Source: Thermoplasmata archaeon | Lineage (GTDB): Archaea > Thermoplasmatota > Thermoplasmata > Lutacidiplasmatales > UBA184 | Direction of reading: 5' to 3' | Assembly (NCBI GenBank): GCA_021817245.1 | Contig: JAKAVQ010000009.1 | Span: 26,601 to 90,600 of the forward strand | Length of the DNA: 64,000 nucleotides | Part shown: piece by piece, positions 23,755 to 30,268 of the stretch | How the letters are laid out: the number at the start of each line of letters is the position of its first letter | How positions within the stretch are numbered: the stretch's first letter is position 1 | Translations under genes and position numbers: made by a program | Notes under the pieces: model-generated | The model's database searches: none | Told to the model about the DNA's origin: nothing | Seen by the model: only the letters and a program-made list of their open reading frames with translations

Positions 23755-25416
23755 ATGGGGGAGGAGCCGGCCCGCCGCGTACGCTACCGCGGACGCGTCT
23801 ATGCGGCGCGGCCCTCGGAGCCGCTCCTCGCCGCGATCTCCGCCCGCGGGATCCCGACCCTCGAGCGGTCCGTACGGTATCACCGGCCCCGGGCCCCGTT
23901 CTGCGGGACCGGACAGTGCACCGGCTGCCTTGTCCGCGTGAACGGCCGTCCCCTCGTCCGCTCGTGCCGGTACCGGCCGCACGACGGAGACGTGGTCGTC
24001 AGCGACGGCGGCTGGCCCTCGGCCCGTCTCGACCTGCTCGGGCTGCTCGACGTCCTCTTTCCCGGAGGACTCGACCCGTTCCGCGGGTTCCGGCGCCCCG
24101 CGTTCGCGGCGCCGGTCTATCAGTGGTTCGTGCGCCGGCTGGCCGGCTACGGCACCCTCCCGCCACCGGGCTCTCCCGCGCCTCCCGCGCCGGCGGTGGC
24201 TCGGCGGGCCGACGTCGTCGTGGTCGGCGGCGGTGCGAGCGGGCGTGCGGTCCTGGACCGGCTCGCGACCCTCGGACATCGGTCCCTCCTTATCGACCGG
24301 GACCCGCTCGCAAGCGCGCCCGCCGGGACCGATCTCCTTCCCGGCGTCTCGGTGACCCTTCTCACCCCGCCCGACCCGTCGCGCGAACGCCCGTTCACCC
24401 TCGTGGGGTTCATGGACGACGGTCCCGGGGTCGCGGTCGAGGCGAGGACGGTCGTCGTCGCGACCGGGGGGTACGACGCTTCGCTATCGTTCCCCGGGAA
24501 CGACCGACCCGGCGTGCTCACGGCGGACGCCGCGCTCGGCCTCGCGCCTTCCCAGGAACGGACGTGGTTCCGCCATGCCGCGCTCATCGGAGGGGACCGG
24601 CGCGCGGTCGAGGTCCTCGCCGCTCACGGAGCACGGATCGGCTCCGTGGTCGCGACCGGCGAGGTCCGGCCCGACGTCGTCCGCGCCGCCTCCGATCTCG
24701 GGATCCCGATCTACCCGCGCTCCCTCATCGTCGGCGTGCGGGGCTGCCGCCGCGTACGGGCGCTTCGGCTGCAGGGCCGGGGCCGCGGCCCCCCCTTCTC
24801 GCTGCGGTGCGACGCGGTCCTCCTCGCCCACCGGCGTCTTCCGAACGTCCAGCTGGCCTACCTTGCGGGGGCTCGGATGCGCTGGTGCGCCGGGCCCGGC
24901 GCGTATCTTCCCGAGGTCGACGAGCGCGGACGCACGAGCGTTCCCGGCCTCTTCGCCGTCGGGGAGGCGGCGGGCGTCCTCCCGGTCGACGCGGCCGCGA
25001 GCGGAGAGCGCGTCGCGGAGGCGATCGCGGGCGGAGGGTGGGAGGGCGCTCCCGCGCTGGCGGGGGTCCGAGAGGACGGGGCCGGCGATCTCGAAGGGTA
25101 CTATCGGGAGCTCCTCGCCGTTCCGCGGCGCGGGCGGTGGGTCGCCTGCCGCTGTGAGGACGTACTGCTCGAAGACCTCGCGCGGGCCCACGCGGCCGGC
25201 TACCGAGGGATCGAGGTCATCAAGCGGTACACGAGCCTCGGGACCGGTCTCTGCCAGGGCCGGTACTGCGTGCCGGACGCCCTCCTCCTCCTCGCCGTCC
25301 TCGAGAACCGACCCCCCCACGAGGTCGGCTTCGTACGGAGCCGTCCACCGGTTTTCCCGACCCCGCTCGGCGCCCTTGCGTCGCTCGACGGCCCCGCTCG
25401 GACGGAGGTGCCATGA
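23755..25416 (+). CDS. HcnAB/sarcosine-oxidase-alpha-like [2Fe-2S] flavoprotein subunit
   Basis: Large subunit of a two-component FAD dehydrogenase of the HcnABC, opine/hydroxyproline dehydrogenase and sarcosine oxidase alpha type. The N-terminus is a ferredoxin domain with Cys50, Cys55 and Cys58 in FCGTGQCTGC and Cys71. A Rossmann FAD domain starts RADVVVVGGGASGRAVLDRL (about residue 155), and the second nucleotide domain includes TSVPGLFAVGEAAG. A C-terminal BFD-type [2Fe-2S] site uses CRCEDV and GLCQGRYC (about 464-505). It thus fuses what are HcnA and HcnB elsewhere. The ATG is preferred over a GTG five codons upstream because the TATA box is 26-33 bp before it. The next gene overlaps by ATGA. 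Confidence 0.86.
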   Translation: MGEEPARRVRYRGRVYAARPSEPLLAAISARGIPTLERSVRYHRPRAPFCGTGQCTGCLVRVNGRPLVRSCRYRPHDGDVVVSDGGWPSARLDLLGLLDVLFPGGLDPFRGFRRPAFAAPVYQWFVRRLAGYGTLPPPGSPAPPAPAVARRADVVVVGGGASGRAVLDRLATLGHRSLLIDRDPLASAPAGTDLLPGVSVTLLTPPDPSRERPFTLVGFMDDGPGVAVEARTVVVATGGYDASLSFPGNDRPGVLTADAALGLAPSQERTWFRHAALIGGDRRAVEVLAAHGARIGSVVATGEVRPDVVRAASDLGIPIYPRSLIVGVRGCRRVRALRLQGRGRGPPFSLRCDAVLLAHRRLPNVQLAYLAGARMRWCAGPGAYLPEVDERGRTSVPGLFAVGEAAGVLPVDAAASGERVAEAIAGGGWEGAPALAGVREDGAGDLEGYYRELLAVPRRGRWVACRCEDVLLEDLARAHAAGYRGIEVIKRYTSLGTGLCQGRYCVPDALLLLAVLENRPPHEVGFVRSRPPVFPTPLGALASLDGPARTEVP

Positions 25417-26575
25417 CCCTTCCGCGCCGGGAGTACCGGGTCGTCGTGGTCGGCGCCGGCATCCTCGGGCTCTTCTCCGCCTACCATCTGGCTCGCGCCG
25501 GCGCCGGTCCGATTCTCGTCGTCGACCGGGGGTTCCTCTCGAGCGGTGCATCGGGCCGGAACGGCGGAGGGGTCCGGCAGCAGTGGGAGACCCGAGCGAC
25601 CGTACGGCTCGCTCGGGAGGCGGTCGCCGCATATCGGCGGTTCGGGCGCGAGTTCGGTTACAACCCCTGGTTCCGTCAGTCCGGCTACCTCTTCCTCGCC
25701 GAGAACGGGCCCGAGCTCGACCGCCTCCGGAGGGTCCACGATTTGGTCCGATCCGAGGGGCTGGCCTCCGAGGTGCTGGACGCCGGGGCCGTCGCCCGGC
25801 TCGTGCCCGGGATCGCTTCGGACGCGGTGGTCGGAGGGACGTACCTCCGGTCCGACGGAGTGCTCTACCCGTTCCCCGCCGTCTGGGGAGTCTACGAGGG
25901 GGTCCGCCGGCTCGGCGTCGACGTGGCGCTCGGGTGGAGGTCACGGGCGTCGAAACGGCCGGCGACCGGGTCACCGGTGTGAGGACCTCGGAGGGTCCGG
26001 TCGCGAGCCCGATCCTCGTGAACGCGGCGGGAGGCTGGTCCGGCGACGTCTCCCGGCTGGCGGGCCTCACCGTACCGAACGTCGCGACGCGCCACGAGAT
26101 CTTGGCGACCGAGCCGCTGAAACCCTTCCTCGACCCGATGGTCGTCCGCACGTCGGACGGCCTCTACTTCAGCCAGACGGTCCACGGCGGGCTCGTCGGC
26201 GGGCTCACAGTCGCGCATCCCCCCGGGACCGCCGCCGGGGTCCCGAGCTCCCCCCGGTTCCTCACCTCGATGGCCCGGGCGCTCGTCACCCTCCTTCCGC
26301 GGCTCGCGCCGATCGGCGTGCTCCGGGCCTGGTCCGGCTTCTACGACGACACGCCGGACGGCCTCCCCGTCGTCGGGGAGGACCCCCGGCTCCGGGGGTT
26401 CGTCCACGCGAACGGCTTCGGCGGTCACGGGTTCATGCTCGCGCCGGCGGCGACGCGACGCGTCGCGGCCACCGTCCTGGGGGAGCCGTCGGACCTGCCC
26501 GCCGAGCAGTTCGGGCCGGGACGGTTCCTCGGCGCCGCGACCCCGTCGACGACCGAGCGGCTGCAGCTCGGCTAG
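25413..26575 (+). pseudogene. DAO-family FAD oxidoreductase (HcnC/sarcosine-oxidase-beta-like), one-base frameshift
   Basis: The catalytic partner of the preceding subunit. The first 175 residues read as a DAO-family flavoprotein: YRVVVVGAGILGLFSAYHLA, SGASGRNGGGVRQQWETRA, and VPGIASDAVVGGTYLRSDGV. After LGVDVALG the frame shifts. The rest (VEVTGVETAGDRVTGVRTSE, ILVNAAGGWSGDVSRLAG, VVGEDPRLRGFVHANGFGGH) continues in another frame to a normal C-terminus. Adding one G to the GGG at 25932-25934 restores a single protein of about 387 residues. All family motifs are otherwise intact, so this is either a very recent mutation or a homopolymer sequencing error. Confidence 0.85.
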
Positions 26576-26616
26576 CCTCCGCTAGGCTATTGTCCCGGAT
26601 TTCCGGTCGCGCGGAC

Positions 26617-27963
26617 GTGATCGGTGCGTTCCCGTGGGACCCGTTCCCGCCCGGTGAACCGGAGCCCCGGGGACCCGACCCGCTCCAGGGCCTCGCCTAC
26701 CGGTCCGCGGTGACCGCGACGGACGCCTACCGGTCGGTTCGGCTCGCGCTGCGGCGCGAGAACGGCACGCTGCGCGTCGGGAATCGCTTCGTGCCGGACG
26801 GTCGCTATCGCGAGATCGCCTTCCTCGCGTTCGGGAACGCCGCGAACGCGATGGCCCTCGCCGCGCTGCACGCGGTCGGCGACCGGCTGACGCAGGGATT
26901 CCTCGCGGGCCCCGAGCCGCCGCTCCCCGAGCTCCCGTTCCGAAGCGAGGTGATGCCGCCGGGCTGGGGCGGAGCGCCGAAAGCGGCCGCGGCCGTCGCG
27001 GCGGCGCAGGAGCTCGGGACGGGCCTCACCGAGCAGGACCTGTTGCTGCTCCTCCTCTCACCGGGCGCGCTGCGGGCCCTCTGCCTCCCTCCGCCGGGAG
27101 TGACGGTCGAGGAGTTCGCCCGCTTCCTCGAGTCGGCCGGAGCGGCCGGCGCGGGTGGCCGGGAGGTCGGCCGGATCGCGCGCGTGCTCGGTACGGGCGC
27201 GGTCGGCGGTCGTCTCGCCGGATTCGCACCTCGCGCGCGCATCGCGACGTTCCTCCTCGACCGCGGCGACGGGGCCGGGGTCGTCGGGGGCGGACCGACG
27301 CGGCCGGTCTCTCCGGAGGAACGAACCGAGGTCCGCGCCTTCCTCGAGCGGACGCGGCTGTCGGAGCAGCTCTCTCCCGTCGCCCGCGATGCCCTCGTCC
27401 CCGGCGGCCGGCTCTCCCCCGCACCGACCCTTTCCCGGCCGGTCCTGGTCGCAAGCCCTACGGATGCGCTGCGGGCCGCCGCGGACACCCTGTTCGACAA
27501 AGGCTGGACGAGCCGTCTCGCCTTCCTGGAGCTCCGCGAGGGCCCGGAGGCGGCGGCCGACGCGTTCCTCGCCCGCACCGACGAGCTCGTTCGCGCGGAA
27601 GGTCTCACGGCCGAGAGCCGAACGAAGGGAGTGGCGACGTTCGCGATGACGACCCTCAAGCTCCCCGAAGGGCTCGACGAGGGTCCGGCGCTGGGCCGCT
27701 TCCTCACCCGGGCCCGGGACGGGCTCCGACGCCGGGAGATGAGCGTCGGGCTCTTCCGGACCTCGGGAGCCGTGGGGGCTGCCGAGTATCCGGCGGGAGC
27801 GGTCGTCGGTGCACCGACCGACAGGGATGCCTCCGTGCGGCCCGGTCATGCCCGGGCGGTGCCGATGCGGCCGGGCATCACGGACGTCGGGCTCGTCGCG
27901 GTGGCGCTGGTGCCGATCCCCGCGAGCGGAACGGAGCGGTCCACGGAACGGGTCGGTCGCTAG
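26617..27963 (+). CDS. Divergent glycerate 2-kinase (GckA/MOFRL) homologue, probably inactive
   Basis: The overall layout follows GckA-type glycerate kinases: VTATDAYRSVRLALRRENG near the start, a first domain with FGNAANAMALAALHAVGDRL, a glycine loop region, a GGGPTRPVSPEERTEVRAF segment, and a C-terminal MOFRL-like domain. The expected active-site stretches are degraded: the usual SGGGSALL-type loop reads LSPGALRALCLPPPG, the VxKHLSxxKGG segment reads IARVLGTGAVGGRLA, and the LSDVxGD segment reads LLDRGDGAG. At 448 residues it is full length with no frameshift. It starts with GTG 41 bp after the flavoprotein gene. A regulatory or altered function is possible. Confidence 0.6.
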   Translation: MIGAFPWDPFPPGEPEPRGPDPLQGLAYRSAVTATDAYRSVRLALRRENGTLRVGNRFVPDGRYREIAFLAFGNAANAMALAALHAVGDRLTQGFLAGPEPPLPELPFRSEVMPPGWGGAPKAAAAVAAAQELGTGLTEQDLLLLLLSPGALRALCLPPPGVTVEEFARFLESAGAAGAGGREVGRIARVLGTGAVGGRLAGFAPRARIATFLLDRGDGAGVVGGGPTRPVSPEERTEVRAFLERTRLSEQLSPVARDALVPGGRLSPAPTLSRPVLVASPTDALRAAADTLFDKGWTSRLAFLELREGPEAAADAFLARTDELVRAEGLTAESRTKGVATFAMTTLKLPEGLDEGPALGRFLTRARDGLRRREMSVGLFRTSGAVGAAEYPAGAVVGAPTDRDASVRPGHARAVPMRPGITDVGLVAVALVPIPASGTERSTERVGR

Positions 27964-28610
27964 CCCGAGGGGCCGTCGCCCTTCGCGGTCCCGCCCTTTT
28001 CCGCCGACTCGAAATGCCGCTTGAGCGCCATGTACTCGGAGAAGCTGATCTGACGCCGGGCCCGCACCGCGCCGGCCTGACGGAGCGAGGCGATCTGGTA
28101 GGTCCGCAGGAGCTCCTCGACGGGCCGCGGAGCCTCGCCAGGAGCCCCGGTCGCGGGCATCGGCCGGGAGGGCGGTGCCGCGCCGGGCCGCTCGATCGGA
28201 ACGGTCGCAAGGAGCCGCTCGGGCTCGGTCGGGGTCGACGGCGCCACTCCGGGGGCGGTCGCCGCGCCGGCGAGGTACTCGAGGAGGCGCGCGTGTTCGC
28301 CGGCGGTGAGGGCGCCTTCCTCGCGCAGGAGGTCGACGAGCTCTCGCTGGCGCGGTCGGTAAGCGTCGACGAGCTCAGCGAGGTCGCGGTCCGGTCGACC
28401 GATCGGGAGTCCGGCAAGACCGGGGCCAAGGAGCGCGTGGAGCTCCGCGGTCAGCGACTCGAGCTCGCGCGCGAGCTCGTTGGCCGACGGGCGCTCTTCC
28501 TCGGGGCCGAGCTCGAAGCGGACGCTCCAGCGAACCGTACCGCCGCCGCCGGACTCCACACCGAGCGGCCGCTCGACCGAGAGCTCGAACTCGCGGCGTC
28601 GGGCCGGCAC
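27960..28610 (-). CDS. Unknown soluble protein with coiled-coil-like and Pro-rich segments (216 aa)
   Basis: Not recognised. Residues 1-35 are strand-like (FELSVERPLGVESGGGGTVR). Residues about 40-115 are helical with many Glu/Arg/Leu (ANELARELESLTAELHALL). A Pro/Ala linker of about 45 residues follows, then a helical C-terminus (VEELLRTYQIASLRQAG, ISFSEYMALKRHFESAEKGG). The stop codon shares the palindrome CTAG with the convergent glycerate-kinase-like gene. GTG is taken as start; a TTG lies three codons earlier. The HxlR regulator gene is divergent across 146 bp. Confidence 0.6.
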   Translation of the reverse strand: MPARRREFELSVERPLGVESGGGGTVRWSVRFELGPEEERPSANELARELESLTAELHALLGPGLAGLPIGRPDRDLAELVDAYRPRQRELVDLLREEGALTAGEHARLLEYLAGAATAPGVAPSTPTEPERLLATVPIERPGAAPPSRPMPATGAPGEAPRPVEELLRTYQIASLRQAGAVRARRQISFSEYMALKRHFESAEKGGTAKGDGPSG

Positions 28611-28711
28611 GCTCCGCAACGGCCGACCTATCAGAAAACGTGAGCGCCTCTTGCGGCACCACCGGAGGGTGGCCCGATGCGCTTACAACTGTTCATCAAG
28701 TGGCATCCCGT

Positions 28712-28720
28712 AACTATAAG
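28712..28720 (+). promoter_or_regulatory. TATA box of the HxlR regulator gene
   Basis: AACTATAAG lies about 40 bp before the ATG, giving a leader of 10-15 nt. The stretch from about 28681 to 28725 is distinctly AT-richer than its surroundings and lies between two divergent genes. Confidence 0.5.
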
Positions 28721-28756
28721 AAGGGCCGCGTCCCTTCGTGCGTCGAGGACGAATCG

Positions 28757-29242
28757 ATGGAGACCGACCGATCCCGCCGGCCGGCGAGCGCTCCCGCCGG
28801 GGAGGCGGACGCCTGCGATGCGAACGAGGGCCGAGAGCTCTGTCCGGTGCTCGCCGCGGTCGGGGTCATCGGCACGGAGTGGCGGCTGGCGATCGTCCAC
28901 CGGCTCCTCGAGGGGCCTCAGCGGTTCAGCGAGATCCTGAAGTCGAACCACCGGCTCAACGCGAAGACCCTCAGCGCGACCCTGAAGTTCCTCGAGGGCC
29001 AGGGCGTCGTCCAGCGCACCGTGGTGAGCACGCGCCCCTTCTCGGTCGTCTACTCTCTGACCGAGATGGGCCTCGGCCTCGCCCCCGCGGCGCGCGAGCT
29101 GCGCGCGTGGGGGGAGCGCTGGCTGCTCCCCCACCACCCGCGGTCGAACCGGGCCGCGAACCTTCCCGCTCGTCGCCCGACGATCGAAGGCGAGCTGCCA
29201 CGGATCGTCCTCGCGGAGTCCGAAGGGCACCGGGGGCGCTGA
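28757..29242 (+). CDS. HxlR-family winged-helix transcriptional regulator
   Basis: The HxlR signature is complete: a cysteine before the first helix (ELCPVLAAVGVIGTEWRLAI), LLEGPQRFSEILKSNHRLNAKTL as the recognition helix-turn-helix, the wing LKFLEGQGVVQRTVVSTRPF, and YSLTEMGLGLAPAARELRAWGERW. At 161 residues it has acidic N-terminal and variable C-terminal extensions. HxlR proteins usually sense oxidative or aldehyde stress, some through the first cysteine, and control neighbouring genes. The divergent unknown gene is the likely target, by position only. Confidence 0.9.
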   Translation: METDRSRRPASAPAGEADACDANEGRELCPVLAAVGVIGTEWRLAIVHRLLEGPQRFSEILKSNHRLNAKTLSATLKFLEGQGVVQRTVVSTRPFSVVYSLTEMGLGLAPAARELRAWGERWLLPHHPRSNRAANLPARRPTIEGELPRIVLAESEGHRGR

Positions 29243-29336
29243 CCGGCGGAACGCCGGTTCGGAGGGGCGTTTCGCGCCCTCCCCGTCCACGCCTCAAATA
29301 GGCCGGGCCCGCTCGTTCCCTCTGCACCCACCCCAA

Positions 29337-29407
29337 GAAAGGTCCTTCCACATCGCCGTAAGGGGACAGCACCGTGTCCCGGGCGTGCGAGGGACCTTTC
29401 CCCCTTT
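29337..29407 (+). ncRNA. Candidate structured small RNA or element
   Basis: A 9-bp perfect closing stem (GAAAGGTCC at 29337-29345 with GGACCTTTC at 29392-29400) encloses a second perfect hairpin (GGGACA at 29363-29368 with TGTCCC at 29375-29380). CCCCTTTT follows directly, like a terminator T run. A TATA-like CAAATAGG lies about 40 bp upstream of the stem. This layout fits a short transcript, but the inverted repeat could also mark an insertion footprint. No RNA family is recognised. Confidence 0.4.
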
Positions 29408-29862
29408 TCGTGGGCGCTCCATCGTTCACCGCCCGCTGCTCGCTTACAAACCCGCGGGCCGGTCGGCGGTCGTACCCATGGACGGCCGACCGACCTCCCT
29501 CTCCCGCGCTCCGGCGGTGAGCCTCTCCGGCCCCCGACGGACCCCGGGAACTTTCGGTGGGAATGGCCGTCACGACCCCCGGGTCGGCCGCTCTCCGCCC
29601 CTCGCCGGACCGCGAGTCCGCGCGCCGGGCCGGACGATCCGCTCGACCCGAACCGTCTAGTTCGCGGCGTCGCCCCGAGCTCGTAGGGAAGTTCGGAGGC
29701 CGCCTCCCCGCGGGCGGACGCCCGGCCGGAGCCGCCGGGATTCCCCCGCGCGGGATCGCGCACGCGCGAACCGGACCGCTTCCCCGGCCGAACGGCCGGA
29801 ACCCCGCTCGCTCGGGGCCCGTGGCGGTCCGGCCGCGGGCGTGGGCCCTCGAGCGACGGTGA

Positions 29863-29882
29863 CGGGACCCCATCGGGTCCCG
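29863..29882. repeat. Perfect 8-bp hairpin upstream of the HerA/VirB4-like operon
   Basis: CGGGACCC and GGGTCCCG flank a CATC tetraloop, a very stable stem about 65 bp before the small first gene of the operon. No T run follows on either strand, so it may be a regulator site or leader structure rather than a terminator. Confidence 0.4.
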
Positions 29883-29947
29883 CGGCGACGCACACCGCCT
29901 CTTCGCTGCCGGCCCGCCGGTGGGGAGGAGGGATCTGTGAACCTACC

Positions 29948-30268
29948 GTGAAGTACGAACGCCGAGCGAACGCTCTTCGCCAACCCGTTCCCCGAATGTG
30001 CCTCCGCCTCCGGGAGACCGACGCCGTCCGCTGGATCGGCGCCGTGCGTCTCCCCCTCGCGCTCACCGTGCGACCGTGGGCCGACCTCTACACCGGACCC
30101 GAACGGAGCCTCTTCTGGACCGTTCGGCTCTGGGCGGAAGGACGCGCCGAGCCTCGGGTCCTTTCGACCGACGCCCTGAGGTGCTTCGCCCGAGCGAACC
30201 GGCTCGACCGACTGCGCCGCGAGATCGACGTGCTCGTCGCCCGGGCGGGGGCCGAGGAGAGACGGTGA
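29948..30268 (+). CDS. Small protein of unknown function, partner of the HerA/VirB4-like ATPase
   Basis: Not recognised. A 106-residue basic protein with an amphipathic/beta-like core (RWIGAVRLPLALTVRPWADLY, SLFWTVRLWAEGRAEPRVLS) and a helical Arg-rich C-terminus. There is no signal peptide or membrane helix. Its stop overlaps the GTG of the ATPase gene (GTGA), so the two are translationally coupled and probably act together. The start is the first GTG of the frame. The position resembles that of small accessory partners of HerA-family motors, but no sequence link to NurA or other partners is visible. Confidence 0.55.
   Translation: MKYERRANALRQPVPRMCLRLRETDAVRWIGAVRLPLALTVRPWADLYTGPERSLFWTVRLWAEGRAEPRVLSTDALRCFARANRLDRLRREIDVLVARAGAEERR

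Larger units (their letters stand above)
29243..29947. other. 0.7-kb gene-free stretch with several strong hairpins
   Basis: No reading frame here looks like a protein; all frames give Arg/Pro/Gly-rich low-complexity translations. It holds a hairpin right after the HxlR stop (CCGGC-GGAAC-GCCGG, 29243-29257), a nested stem structure at 29337-29400, and an 8-bp hairpin at 29863-29882. It may encode a non-coding RNA or carry upstream control of the HerA/VirB4-like operon. RNase P RNA and SRP RNA signatures were sought here and not found. Confidence 0.5.

Noticed and set aside
25546..27963. An 805-codon plus-strand frame reading into the glycerate-kinase-like gene
   Set aside because: Its first 350 codons are an out-of-frame translation of the flavoprotein gene; only the part from about 26617 is protein-like.
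29557..29862. Plus-strand frame of about 100 codons in the gene-free region
   Set aside because: Low-complexity Arg/Pro/Gly translation with stable DNA hairpins; no promoter or conserved pattern supports a protein.
29243..29947. RNase P RNA or a second SRP RNA in the gene-free stretch
   Set aside because: The conserved GAGGAAAGTCC and ACAGAA-type segments of RNase P RNA, and the SRP helix 8 signature, were looked for on both strands and not found here.
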